Below, one piece after another: positions 1 through 8,920 of a DNA stretch of 64,000 nucleotides (its first letter is position 1; every line of letters begins with the position of its first letter). This DNA is from Labrenzia sp. 011 (GTDB lineage: Bacteria > Pseudomonadota > Alphaproteobacteria > Rhizobiales > Stappiaceae). The notes under the pieces were generated by a model. The model was not told where the DNA came from, searched no databases, and worked only from the letters and a program-made list of their open reading frames with translations. The position numbers were made by a program, and so were the translations under genes. The stretch lies in assembly GCF_003075075.1 (NCBI RefSeq), contig NZ_QCYM01000005.1:181855-245854 (forward strand). Direction: 5' to 3'.

Positions 1-1
1 T

Positions 2-65
2 GATTCCGGCAATGGCCGAAGGCGAACCGGGCGTGGACCCGAAGAGAAAAGGAGAGATCCGATGA
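2..65 (+). CDS. C-terminal end of an upstream gene (partial, unknown)
   Basis: An open frame enters from the left edge and ends at a TGA (63-65) that overlaps the creatinase start codon as ATGA. The visible end reads IPAMAEGEPGVDPKRKGEIR before the stop. The overlap and the creatinase ribosome-binding site lying inside this frame suggest translational coupling in one operon. Too little is present to name the protein; it could also be a chance open frame. Confidence 0.35.
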   Translation, partial: IPAMAEGEPGVDPKRKGEIR

Positions 66-1291
66 GTGACGACATGATCCGCATCTACGAGATGAACAAC
101 GGAGAAAAGGCTTTCTCGCCCTTTTCTCCGCACGAGATGGACCGCCGTCAGGCGGGACTCAGAAAGCTGATGGCGGACCGGGGGATCGACGCGTGTCTGT
201 TCACCTCCTACCACAACATCTGCTATTATTCCGGCTTCCTCTACTGCTATTTCGGCCGCAAATACGGCTTCCTGGTAACCCGGGACAAGGCGACCACCAT
301 CGCCGCCGGCATTGACGGCGGCCAGCCCTGGCGCCGGACCCATGGCGACGCGCTCATCTATACCGACTGGCGTCGTGACAACTATTTCCATGCCGTCCAG
401 TCGCTGCTGGCGATGCCGAACCCTTCGGTGAAGCGGATCGGCATCGAGTTCGATCATGCCTCCCTCGATTTCCTCCGGCAGCTCGAAGCGGCCCTGCCGG
501 GCGTCGAGTTCGTGGATGTGGCGGCGGACGCCATGGCGCAGCGCACGATCAAGAGCGCGGAGGAGCACAAGCTCATCCGCGAAGGGGCGAGGATTGGCGA
601 TGTCGGCGGCGCCGCCCTTGTGGATGCCATCGCGGCGGGCGTCCCCGAACATGAGGTGGCGATGGCCTCCACCAACGCCATGATCCGCGAGATCGCCGGC
701 GCCTTCCCCTTCGTGGAGCTGATGGACACCTGGACCTGGTTCCAGTCGGGCATCAACACCGATGGGGCCCATAATCCGGTGACCAACAAGCGCATCGAGT
801 CCGGCGACATCCTCAGCCTGAACTGCTTCCCGATGATCTTCGGCTATTACACCGCGCTCGAGCGCACCCTGTTCTGCGACCATGCGTCCGACGAACATCT
901 GCGGCTGTGGGAAATCAACTGCCATGTGCACCGGGAAGGCCTGAAGCTGATCCGCCCGGGTGCGAGATGCTGCGACATCGCCGCGGAACTCAACGACATC
1001 TACCGCAGCCATGATCTGCTCAAGTACCGCAGTTTCGGCTACGGCCATTCCTTCGGCGTGCTCAGCCACTACTACGGCCGTGAGGCCTCCGTCGAACTGC
1101 GCGAGGATGTTGCCACCGTGCTTGAGCCGGGCATGGTCGTCTCCATGGAGCCGATGATCATGGTGCCGCAAGGCGAAGCCGGGGCGGGCGGCTACCGGGA
1201 GCACGACATCCTGATCGTGACGGAAACCGGTGCGGACAACATCACCGGATTTCCGTTCGGTCCCGAGCACAACATCATCGCAAGCCGCTGA
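62..1291 (+). CDS. Creatinase (creatine amidinohydrolase), M24/pita-bread fold
   Basis: Hydrolyses creatine to sarcosine and urea in the cytoplasm (family knowledge). The 409 residues align by eye over nearly the full length with Pseudomonas creatinase (about 403 residues), including the N-terminal TSYHNICYYSGFLYC segment, DGGQPWRRT, MDTWTWFQSGINTDGAHNPV and the C-terminal SMEPMIM and GGYREHDILIV blocks. The residues matching the known catalytic and substrate-binding set are His237, Glu267 and Glu363, each five positions later than in the Pseudomonas enzyme. Like other creatinases it belongs to the metallopeptidase superfamily but does not show a full five-ligand metal site. An AAGGAGA element sits 6 bases before the ATG, which overlaps the preceding stop. 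A general M24 peptidase is the alternative, but the creatinase-specific blocks make that unlikely. Confidence 0.93.
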   Translation: MSDDMIRIYEMNNGEKAFSPFSPHEMDRRQAGLRKLMADRGIDACLFTSYHNICYYSGFLYCYFGRKYGFLVTRDKATTIAAGIDGGQPWRRTHGDALIYTDWRRDNYFHAVQSLLAMPNPSVKRIGIEFDHASLDFLRQLEAALPGVEFVDVAADAMAQRTIKSAEEHKLIREGARIGDVGGAALVDAIAAGVPEHEVAMASTNAMIREIAGAFPFVELMDTWTWFQSGINTDGAHNPVTNKRIESGDILSLNCFPMIFGYYTALERTLFCDHASDEHLRLWEINCHVHREGLKLIRPGARCCDIAAELNDIYRSHDLLKYRSFGYGHSFGVLSHYYGREASVELREDVATVLEPGMVVSMEPMIMVPQGEAGAGGYREHDILIVTETGADNITGFPFGPEHNIIASR

Positions 1292-1320
1292 CGCCGGTTT
1301 GCATCTTTCGGCAGGAAGGG

Positions 1321-1352
1321 ACGGGGCCGCGGCGGCGCGGTCCCGTTCTTTT
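1321..1352 (+). terminator. Rho-independent terminator after creatinase
   Basis: An 11-bp GC-rich stem (1321-1331 with 1336-1346, one G-T wobble) closes a GCGG loop and is followed by a T-rich tail (TTCTTTTC). It starts 30 bases after the creatinase stop. Confidence 0.8.
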
Positions 1353-1689
1353 CATGCCGGGGGCAGCCCGCCCTGAAACGGGAAGCAGGAAGCGGCGCTG
1401 ATGGAAATCCCGTCGCGCCGCCCCCCTCCATGATGACCTTGAAACCCTGACCCGACTCAGGGAGAAGAAAGGCAAGTCGATGCGTGAAAATCGGATCTTC
1501 GGGGTAGCCATCCCGGAAAAACGGCAGGAACGTCGGCTGTTGTTATATTCTTGGCAACGAGCGGCACCGTATAGTGAATGACTTGATCTACCGATGACAC
1601 GAATGACAGCGGCGTAATTTCCAGGTTTATTGTAAAACCGTATCCCGCTGCACCGGATTGCAATGGAACACGCCAACGGGGGAATAGAA

Positions 1690-2211
1690 ATGCCTGCACC
1701 TTCTGAAGGATCATTGCCGAGCTCGGAATTGCCGCAGATGCTTCAGATGGATCTGGATATAGGGGATTTTTGTTCGAACTGGTCCCATTGCGATCTTCTC
1801 TCGGCCTATCTGGCCCGGATGGTCAGCCACAACAGGCTCGATTCTCTCCTGTTTTCAAATCTCTATTCCTCCGCCCTCAATGAGCTTCTGGAAACTGTCT
1901 TCAGGGTGCACGGTGCGTCCGGCAAGCTGGAATGCTCCGTCCGGCGGCAGGGTGGACTGGACCGGATCGAGCTGGTCTTTCCGGCGGATGAAGACATCTT
2001 TCGGGTCTACCGCGAGGCGATTGACAAACTCTCTGGCGAGAATGCGGAAAAGCTTTACCTGGAGGCGCTGTTCACCGAGGGACAGCCGGATGCCAGCCTT
2101 GGACTTCTGGAACTCGGCGTCGACTACGGCGCCCGGCTCACCATCGACCGGGTCGGGAACGACCGGATGTGTCTGGTCGCCGAACTCACGCTTGAGGACG
2201 AAAACGAATGA
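1690..2211 (+). CDS. Degenerate GHKL/SiaB-like regulator, paralogue of the kinase at 5771
   Basis: This 173-residue protein matches the putative kinase encoded at 5771-6316 in length and layout: W-H-C near residue 31-34, an N-box region, a Leu-Glu-rich middle, and a G-box-like stretch near the C-terminus. In the N-box it reads NELLETV where the paralogue reads NEILENA. The first Asn-Glu pair is kept but the Asn expected to hold Mg-ATP is Thr69. Its G-box reads ASLGLLELG instead of GSGLGILTL. I therefore expect it to have lost or altered kinase activity and to act as a binding partner. It resembles the regulator group named after Synechocystis slr1658 (recollection, not searched). ATG 1690 is chosen because GGGGGA lies 6-7 bases upstream; an in-frame ATG at 1663 lacks this. 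The stop overlaps the next start (ATGA). Confidence 0.7.
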   Translation: MPAPSEGSLPSSELPQMLQMDLDIGDFCSNWSHCDLLSAYLARMVSHNRLDSLLFSNLYSSALNELLETVFRVHGASGKLECSVRRQGGLDRIELVFPADEDIFRVYREAIDKLSGENAEKLYLEALFTEGQPDASLGLLELGVDYGARLTIDRVGNDRMCLVAELTLEDENE

Positions 2212-3386
2212 TTGCGGAAAACACCACCCAGGCGTTCCAGTGGACCTATAACGAAAACGATCAGGAGTTCGCCCTGCAGGGCAGCCTCCGTCCGCAGAAG
2301 CCGGAGGAACTCAGCAACTGCATTTCGGCGCTCGAGCAGTCGGTCGCCAAGGTAAGCGGCAAGTTCTATGTCAACGTCCGCCGCCTGGTGCGCATGAACA
2401 ATGTCGCCTTCCAGGCCATTGCCTGCAAGATCCTGGATCTGGTCCGCGCCCGCGCCGATCTGGACGTTCAGGTCACCACGTCGAGTGTTGTCGGCTGGGC
2501 AACGCGCAAATTCGCGGTTCTCGAAACCATGTCCGACAAGATCACGGTCAGCGAGTATGACAGCGAGTTCTACCCGGGGCAGTCCTTTGTCGAGGACAGC
2601 GAGTTCATCCACGTCCTGCGCACCCAGACGAAACTGACCTGGCGGCACGAAAAGGAACTGCTGCACAAGCACGGCCTGAGGCCGGGCATGCAGGTTGCGG
2701 ACATCTGCTGCGGGATCGGCGATTTCGCGGTCCTGCTGCAGAAGGAATTCAGCCCGGACCGGCTGGTCGCCCTCGATCACTCCAGATCGAGCCTCGATTA
2801 CGCCCGCCAGGTGGCGGCGGATTTCGGCATCCGGGGCATCGACTATGTGTTCGGCGATGCGGCCGACATGCTGCTGGAAGACGATCAGTTCGATTTCGTC
2901 ACCTGCCGGCATTCCCTTCAGGTATTCGATCGTCCCGAGCTGATCCTCAAGGAACTGTTCAGGATCTGCAAGCCGGGCGGCCGTGTCTACGTCACCAACG
3001 AGAAGAATTCCCACTGCCTGGGCGAGCCGCGCGGCGAGTCGATCCAGTGGACCTACAACGAGGTTGCCAGGCTCTGGCATCATTTCGACATGGATATCGA
3101 GATCGGCCCGAAAAGCCGGCGCCTGTTGCTTGAAGGCGGCTTCGAGGATGTCTCCATCGGCTCCTTCATGGTCACCAGCGCCGACGGAGATCCCCAGGGC
3201 TTCGCCGATATCATCGCCTCCTGGAAAAATCTCTTCGCCGGCAAGATGGCCAAGGAACGCGGCGACGATCCGGCCTTTATCGAGCGCTTCGCCAAGGGCT
3301 TCGACGACCACATCTTCGCCGCGCTTCATCCCAAGGGATATGCGGGCTGGCCGATCTGGGTCGCCTCGGGACGCAAGCCGCAATGA
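2208..3386 (+). CDS. STAS-like domain fused to a SAM-dependent methyltransferase
   Basis: Residues 1 to about 120 resemble the STAS protein at 6348-6686. The position of the phosphorylatable serines (NSSG there) reads NNVA here (Asn64-Asn65-Val66-Ala67), so the usual phospho-Ser is absent. Residues about 140-300 are a class I methyltransferase: motif I is ADICCGIGDF near 163-172, followed by an acidic end of strand 2 (VALDHSRSS), a GDAADM motif and DFVTCRHSLQVFD, as in UbiE/COQ5-type enzymes. The C-terminal 90 residues are unassigned. Substrate is unknown. It overlaps both neighbours by four bases, so it belongs to the partner-switching operon. I infer that a signalling input domain controls, or is controlled through, the methyltransferase. 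Similar proteins exist in cyanobacteria (slr1659-type, from memory). Confidence 0.75.
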   Translation: MIAENTTQAFQWTYNENDQEFALQGSLRPQKPEELSNCISALEQSVAKVSGKFYVNVRRLVRMNNVAFQAIACKILDLVRARADLDVQVTTSSVVGWATRKFAVLETMSDKITVSEYDSEFYPGQSFVEDSEFIHVLRTQTKLTWRHEKELLHKHGLRPGMQVADICCGIGDFAVLLQKEFSPDRLVALDHSRSSLDYARQVAADFGIRGIDYVFGDAADMLLEDDQFDFVTCRHSLQVFDRPELILKELFRICKPGGRVYVTNEKNSHCLGEPRGESIQWTYNEVARLWHHFDMDIEIGPKSRRLLLEGGFEDVSIGSFMVTSADGDPQGFADIIASWKNLFAGKMAKERGDDPAFIERFAKGFDDHIFAALHPKGYAGWPIWVASGRKPQ

Positions 3387-5767
3387 CGGCACCGGCACCA
3401 ACACCGCAGAACGAAAGGCAGATCGGCCGCTTTTCGCTGCGCAGTTTCCGCGCCAAGTTCATGCTGGTCGTGGGGATCGCGGTGCTGTTCGACCTCGCGC
3501 TTGCTGGCGGGATCGGGATCTGGAACGTCCAGCGGCTTTCCAGGGACGCCACAAAACAGGTCGGCGACGGACTGACCACCGCGACAGAGGAATATCTCCA
3601 GACCTATATCGACACGACGGCTTTCCGTGCCGATCTCCTGATCAATCGGGTCCATTCAGAGCTGGCAACGCTCGCCTCGACCATGCAGACCCTGATCGAC
3701 CATCCGGACATCCAGGAGGCGGTCGGCGAAACGGTCAGCAAGAGTCCGGACTTCTCTTCGCCACTGGTCTATGACCCCAAAGGCGGCTGGGTCCAGAACG
3801 AGGCCGGTGTGCCCTCGGCCGTCAGCGTCTGGGGCTATCTGCTCGACGAAAACATGCAGCCGGTGCCGAAAGCAGCCGAGGAGCTGAAGAAGAGTTCCTT
3901 CCTCAGCCTTGTCGGCCCCTCCATGATGTCCACCGGCGCCCCGAAGCTGCAGATCTACTATGTCGGTCCGAAGGACGCCTCGATCATGCGGGCGACCCCC
4001 TATTCCGAGCAGGCGCAGACCTTCGATCTGCTCTATCCCGGACACAACGAAGGCCCCAATTTCTGGGACTTCTTCTTCCCCGGTGTCTACGAAGGCTGGC
4101 AGGGCTGGATCGAGGATCCCTCCTCGCGGCCGGTTGCCTCCGATATCGTCACCACGGCGCCCTATGTCGATGCGATCACCGGCGAACTGATCGTCAGTTT
4201 CTTCCATCCTCTGTGGAGCGCCGACCGCAAGGATCTGGCGGGGATGGTCGCGGTCGACATTACCCTCGAACAGCTGACCTCACTGGTGGAAAGCCTGGAA
4301 ATTTCCGAGACCGGCTTCGGGTTTCTGGCCATGTCCGACGGCAATGTCGTGGCGACCAACAGCATCGGCGAGAAGACGCTGGGCCTCGTGTCCACCGATG
4401 TCAGCGGCCAGGGCGTGACCGGGGTCAACCGGAACCTCACGGAAAGCAGCCAGGCCGCGATCGCCTCGCTTGATCTGGGTGCCACCCGCGACACGGTGAT
4501 CGAGCATATCTTCCTCGATCACGGCGGCGAGGAGGTTCCCTATCTTCTCGTGCTCAAGCAGCTCAATCCCACCAACCTGTGGGACGGAGCGGGCATCACC
4601 GGCGAAACCATGACCCTCGGATTTGTGGTCTCCGAACGGGAGATCTACCAGTCCCTGATCGACGCGACCGACAATATCTCCGCGGCGACCACGCGCATTC
4701 TGAACTATCAGGTCATTGCTTTCCTTTTCAGTATCGTCGTGGTCTTCCTGGCCGTCTATGCCATCTCAGGCCGCATCACCAAGGGCCTGTCGCGGCTGGC
4801 CGATGCGGCGAAGGCGCTCCAGAACAAGGACTATTCCGTGCGGGTGGAGATCCCCACGCGCGACGAGGTCGCGGCAGTGGGCCTTGCCTTCAACCGCATG
4901 GCGGAAGAGATCAGCTATCACACCGAAAACCTGGAGAACCTGGTCGAGGAACGCACCAAAAAGCTTGAAAACGCCAACAGCGAGATCGTTGCGCTCAATG
5001 CGCGCCTGAAGTCCGAAAACCTCAGGCTGGGTGCGGAACTGGACGTGGCCAGGCGCATCCAGGAAATGGTGCTGCCGCGCCGCAGCGAGCTGGACATCAT
5101 CCCGCAGATCGAGATTGCCGCCTTCATGGAACCGGCGGACGAGGTCGGCGGCGATTATTACGATGTTCTCTTCGACGGTGAGCACATCAAGGTCGGTATC
5201 GGCGATGTGACCGGGCACGGCCTGGAAAGCGGCGTCCTGATGCTGATGGTCCAGTCGGTGGCGCGGGCGCTGCAGGAAAAGGGCGACCGGGATCCTGTCG
5301 CCTTCCTCGATGTCCTCAACCGGGCCGTCTACAAGAACATCGCCAGAACCCGTTCGGACAAGCACCTGACACTCGCCTTTGTCGACTACCATGAGGGCAA
5401 GGTGACCCTGTCGGGTCAGCACGAAGAGGTGCTGATCATCCGGGCCAACGGCGAGACGGAGCGGATCGACACCATGGATCTCGGCTTCCCGGTCGGCCTG
5501 GAAGAGGACATCCTGCCCTTCGTGGCGACGCTGGTCCTGCCTTTCGGGCCGGAGGACATTCTCATCCTGCACACGGACGGCATCACCGAGGCGGAAAACG
5601 ACAGGGGCGAGATGTTCGGCCTCGACCGCCTCAGCCAGAGTGCCCATGAAAACCGGCTCAAATCCGCAAAGGGCATTGCGGAAGCGGTCATAACTGATGT
5701 GAAGTCGCATATCGGCGGACACAAGGTCTTCGATGACATCACGCTTGTCGTCCTGAAGCATAGGTAG
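3383..5767 (+). CDS. Membrane Cache-HAMP-SpoIIE (PP2C-type) Ser/Thr phosphatase
   Basis: A 794-residue membrane receptor phosphatase. A transmembrane helix lies at about 28-50, a large periplasmic Cache-type sensor at about 55-430, a second helix at about 445-465 (QVIAFLFSIVVVFLAVYAIS), HAMP to about 515, a coiled coil to about 565, then a SpoIIE/PP2C domain to the end. Metal-binding acidic motifs are visible in order: GGDYYDV, GIGDVTGHG, HTDGITEAEN and FDDITLVV. By family knowledge (RsbU, SpoIIE, SiaA) such enzymes dephosphorylate a STAS-domain antagonist, here most simply the product of 6348-6686, in response to an extracellular ligand. It overlaps the upstream gene by four bases and is 3 bases from the downstream kinase gene. 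Confidence 0.92.
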   Translation: MTAPAPTPQNERQIGRFSLRSFRAKFMLVVGIAVLFDLALAGGIGIWNVQRLSRDATKQVGDGLTTATEEYLQTYIDTTAFRADLLINRVHSELATLASTMQTLIDHPDIQEAVGETVSKSPDFSSPLVYDPKGGWVQNEAGVPSAVSVWGYLLDENMQPVPKAAEELKKSSFLSLVGPSMMSTGAPKLQIYYVGPKDASIMRATPYSEQAQTFDLLYPGHNEGPNFWDFFFPGVYEGWQGWIEDPSSRPVASDIVTTAPYVDAITGELIVSFFHPLWSADRKDLAGMVAVDITLEQLTSLVESLEISETGFGFLAMSDGNVVATNSIGEKTLGLVSTDVSGQGVTGVNRNLTESSQAAIASLDLGATRDTVIEHIFLDHGGEEVPYLLVLKQLNPTNLWDGAGITGETMTLGFVVSEREIYQSLIDATDNISAATTRILNYQVIAFLFSIVVVFLAVYAISGRITKGLSRLADAAKALQNKDYSVRVEIPTRDEVAAVGLAFNRMAEEISYHTENLENLVEERTKKLENANSEIVALNARLKSENLRLGAELDVARRIQEMVLPRRSELDIIPQIEIAAFMEPADEVGGDYYDVLFDGEHIKVGIGDVTGHGLESGVLMLMVQSVARALQEKGDRDPVAFLDVLNRAVYKNIARTRSDKHLTLAFVDYHEGKVTLSGQHEEVLIIRANGETERIDTMDLGFPVGLEEDILPFVATLVLPFGPEDILILHTDGITEAENDRGEMFGLDRLSQSAHENRLKSAKGIAEAVITDVKSHIGGHKVFDDITLVVLKHR

Positions 5768-5770
5768 GGT

Positions 5771-6316
5771 ATGGTCAAGGATTACGGAAACACGGCCACC
5801 GTGAACGGCGCCGATGCAAAGCGCGTTGCCCTCAGACTGATGGCGGAGCCACTGGAACTGGGCTGGCACCACTGCGGTGTCACGTCCGATTTCATCGGCG
5901 AGTATTTCAGCCGGTCCTGCGGGGAAGGCATCGATGCCGTGGACGCGCGCCACAGCATCAGCTACATGATCAACGAGATCCTGGAGAACGCCATCAAGTT
6001 CCGCAAGGGCGGCGACATCGACCTGACCGGCAGTCTGGAGGCCGGTAAGTTCGAAATCCGGATCACCAACCGCATCGATGCCGGGACAGCCGAGACCTTT
6101 CAGAAGCACCTGATCAAACTGCTCGAACGCGAGCCCGGAGAGCTTCTTCTGGAACGCATTGAAGAAAATGCTCTCAATCCGGACTCCACCGGTTCGGGGC
6201 TTGGCATCCTCACGCTCATGAGCGATTACGAAGCCGAATTGGGCTGGTCTTTCGCGACCGAGCATGCAAGTGAAGGCGTTGAATTGACAACCTGCGCGTC
6301 TTTGCGACTTTCCTGA
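5771..6316 (+). CDS. GHKL-type ATPase/kinase of a partner-switching module
   Basis: This 181-residue protein carries an N-box (NEILENAIKF, with Asn68, Glu69 and Asn73) and a G-box (STGSGLGIL), the hallmarks of the ATP site in RsbW/SpoIIAB/SiaB-type kinases. It should phosphorylate the STAS protein encoded just downstream, opposing the phosphatase encoded just upstream. The start is the ATG 3 bases after the phosphatase stop; no strong separate ribosome-binding site is seen, suggesting coupled translation. The degenerate copy at 1690-2211 is its paralogue. It could be called an anti-sigma kinase, but no sigma factor gene is in the operon, so the output is more probably something else. Confidence 0.82.
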   Translation: MVKDYGNTATVNGADAKRVALRLMAEPLELGWHHCGVTSDFIGEYFSRSCGEGIDAVDARHSISYMINEILENAIKFRKGGDIDLTGSLEAGKFEIRITNRIDAGTAETFQKHLIKLLEREPGELLLERIEENALNPDSTGSGLGILTLMSDYEAELGWSFATEHASEGVELTTCASLRLS

Positions 6317-6347
6317 TCGCTGAAATATTCCGAAGGAAGACACCAAA

Positions 6348-6686
6348 ATGGATATCAGCACGAACGATTACCGCGTTTGGACTGAGGGTTCGACCATCCA
6401 CTACGAAGGGACGATGCGGCTGTCCGGCACCGATGCCTATGCGCCGATCCTGGAAGGCATGAACGCCATTCTGGCCGCAAAGCCGGACCTCATCACCCTG
6501 GACCTGACCAGCCTGCAGTTTCTCAACAGCTCGGGCATCAACCTGCTTGCCAAGTTCACCATCGAAATCAGGAAGCAGCCGGACGTCGGCGTCCGGGTCC
6601 TCGGATCGAAGTCGATCCCCTGGCAATCGAAGTCCCTCCGCAACCTGCAGCGGCTGCACCCGGCGCTGGAACTGACCATTTCCTGA
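6348..6686 (+). CDS. STAS-domain antagonist
   Basis: A 112-residue single STAS domain. The motif LQFLNSSGINLL carries Ser61-Ser62 before Gly, the position phosphorylated in SpoIIAA and RsbV-type antagonists. It lies 31 bases after the kinase gene, with AAGGAAG upstream of the ATG. Together with the phosphatase and kinase it makes a complete switch: the kinase phosphorylates it and the SpoIIE domain reverses this. The unusually Gln/Ser/Arg-rich C-terminal helix (SIPWQSKSLRNLQRL) is shared in position with the STAS-methyltransferase fusion. Confidence 0.85.
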   Translation: MDISTNDYRVWTEGSTIHYEGTMRLSGTDAYAPILEGMNAILAAKPDLITLDLTSLQFLNSSGINLLAKFTIEIRKQPDVGVRVLGSKSIPWQSKSLRNLQRLHPALELTIS

Positions 6687-7362
6687 CACTCCACGTCCGC
6701 CCGCCAGGGCGGCCGGATGCATCCCGCCCGAAGCGTCTGCCACCGCACGGTCCCTTCCGGTTCGCGGCCTGGTGAAAGCGGACATGCCAGTGCGCAGACG
6801 GGACCGCTGCCATACGCGGTTTGGGAACGCCCGATGCTCCGGGACTGCCGGCAATCTCGGGCCGGGCATCGAGCCCCAACGCGCAGAGAGCAGCCACTGA
6901 AACTTTAGTGCTTTCACGGCGGCAGGACAGGGCGGGTCAAGTCAAGATGTTCCGGAATAAAAATCACAACCACGCCGGCAAGGAAATGATATCACTTGGT
7001 TGGGGTCGGGCGCCGGCAGGTTCGATTACGAAAGCGCCTTGCATGGCCCGGTTCTCAGCGTGGGCATTCATTCCTGGACACCCGGTCGTCCTGGCAACGG
7101 GTGGTTTTCGCGTGCTCGGCAAAGGTCCTTGTGCCAACGACGGATCAGGACGGCACGCTCTTCTGTCAAGGGCGCGCATTCTACGTAAGTCATTTGATTT
7201 GCCGCGGAAATAGCTGCGGCACCACCTGGTGATCCAGGGCAGGCGGAGAAAAGCCTCTCCGCTACCGTGGCCTTTCACCAAAACCTGACGAGCCGGCGGC
7301 AATACGGTTGGCCGGCAAATTGGTTTGTAACGCAACCGAGTTCTTCAAATGGGAATTTTTCA
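6687..7362. other. Intergenic region, no gene recognised
   Basis: Only short open frames without family features occur here. A 6-bp GC hairpin (6697-6702 with 6707-6712, loop GCCA) just after the STAS gene may help end the upstream operon but has no T tract. The last 100 bases presumably hold the promoter of the next gene; no clear -35/-10 pair was found. Confidence 0.5.
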
Positions 7363-8769
7363 ATGAAATTATCGAAACTCAGGCTCGCTATCGTGGTGGG
7401 GGCAGTAGCCATGCTTGCGCCTGCCGCTCACGCGCAGGATGTCACCCCGGAAGAAGCGCGGGCAATCGCGAAGGAGGCCTACATCTACGGCTTCCCGATC
7501 GTCGACAACTACCGCGTTTCCTATGTCTATTTCGCCGACAAGAGCGATCCGGATTTCAAGGCGCCCTGGAACCGGATTGCAAACATCGCGCGGGTCTTCA
7601 CCCCGGCGGACACGACCGTGCAGACGGCGAACTCCGATACCCCCTATTCCTGGATGGGCATGGACCTGCGGGCCGAACCGATCGTGCTGACGGTGCCGGC
7701 GATGGAAAAGGACCGCTATTTCAGCGTCCAGCTGATCGATGCCTATACCCAGAACTTCGATTACATCGGGACGCGGACCACCGGCAACGATGGCGGTGTG
7801 TTCGTCGTTGCGGGACCTGAATGGAAGGGTGAGGCCCCTGAAGGCGTGGACAAGGTCTTTCGGTCGGAGACGGACCTTGGTGTGGCGATCTATCGGACCC
7901 AGCTGTTCAATCCGGCCGATATCGACAACGTGAAGAAGATACAGGCGGGCTACAAGGTCCAGACGCTTTCGTCGTTTCTCGGCAAGCCGGCGCCAGCCGC
8001 GGACCCGGCGATTGATTTTCTCAAGCCCCTGACACCGGAGGAAGAGAAAACCTCGCCCGCCTTTTTTGACATTCTGAATTTCGCCCTGGGCTATGCGCCG
8101 ACCGTCCCGTCCGAAGTCGAATTGATGGCGCGCTTTGCCAAAATCGGCGTCGGTCCCGGAAAGACATTCGGCGCCGCCTCACTGACGCCGGAGCTGAAGA
8201 CGGCGGTCGAGAAGGGCATGGCAGACGCCTGGACTGAATTCGACACGTTCCGGAAAGACAAGGTCGACACCGGTGAAGCGACCTCCGGGGACTTTTTCGG
8301 AACCCGCGCGTACCTGAAGAACAACTATCTGTACCGCATGGCCGGCGCGGTTCTCGGCATTTACGGCAATTCGAAACAGGAGGCGATGTATCCGGTTTAT
8401 GCGGTTGATGCCAAGGGGCAGAAACTGGAGGGCGCGAACCGTTATACCGTCCACTTCCCGGCAGATGAGCTGCCCCCGGTGAATGCGTTCTGGTCCCTTA
8501 CGATGTATGAACTGCCGGAGAGCCTGCTCGTTGCCAATCCGATCGACCGTTACCTTCTGAATTCGACCATGCTGTCGCAATTCGTCAAGGATGCCGACGG
8601 CGGCGTCACCCTCTACTTCCAGAATGACTCTCCCGGAAAGGACACGGAACCGAACTGGCTGCCCGCGCCCAAGGGCCCCTTCTGGGTCATCATGCGTCTC
8701 TACTGGCCGAAAAAGGCCGCGCTTGATGGCGACTGGAAGGCTCCTGCTGTCGAGCGCGTAAGCAACTGA
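7363..8769 (+). CDS. Secreted DUF1254/DUF1214 domain protein
   Basis: A 468-residue protein with a Sec signal peptide ending near AHAQ (residues about 1-24). The start of the mature protein, AYIYGFPIVDNYRVSY, followed by NSDTPYSW and the PAMEKDRYFSVQLID block, is typical of DUF1254. The C-terminal part, VNAFWSLTMYELPESLLV and NRYTVHFPADELPPV, is typical of DUF1214. These domains usually occur together in exported proteins whose biochemical role is unsettled. ATG 7363 is chosen because it begins the signal peptide; longer readings place it inside the protein. It stands alone between two intergenic regions. Confidence 0.85.
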   Translation: MKLSKLRLAIVVGAVAMLAPAAHAQDVTPEEARAIAKEAYIYGFPIVDNYRVSYVYFADKSDPDFKAPWNRIANIARVFTPADTTVQTANSDTPYSWMGMDLRAEPIVLTVPAMEKDRYFSVQLIDAYTQNFDYIGTRTTGNDGGVFVVAGPEWKGEAPEGVDKVFRSETDLGVAIYRTQLFNPADIDNVKKIQAGYKVQTLSSFLGKPAPAADPAIDFLKPLTPEEEKTSPAFFDILNFALGYAPTVPSEVELMARFAKIGVGPGKTFGAASLTPELKTAVEKGMADAWTEFDTFRKDKVDTGEATSGDFFGTRAYLKNNYLYRMAGAVLGIYGNSKQEAMYPVYAVDAKGQKLEGANRYTVHFPADELPPVNAFWSLTMYELPESLLVANPIDRYLLNSTMLSQFVKDADGGVTLYFQNDSPGKDTEPNWLPAPKGPFWVIMRLYWPKKAALDGDWKAPAVERVSN

Positions 8770-8920
8770 CGGTGTGGCACCCGACGGCGTTTCGACGTAT
8801 CCGGTGCCAATGCGCCGTCAGGTATGAGTTCAGGCCCGAAGGCTTCGCGATCTTCAGGCATTGGCTCACATGGGCCGCACCCTGTATCAGGTCGCGCAAA
8901 CTGTGATAATTGTCCCGGCA

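Noticed and set aside
2124..3404. 426-residue open frame on the minus strand over the STAS-methyltransferase gene
   Set aside because: It is the antisense shadow of a gene with clear domain motifs; composition is Asp/Arg/Ala-rich without family features.
4766..6361. 531-residue minus-strand open frame
   Set aside because: Antisense to the SpoIIE phosphatase and kinase genes, which carry all catalytic motifs; high GC third positions create such frames.
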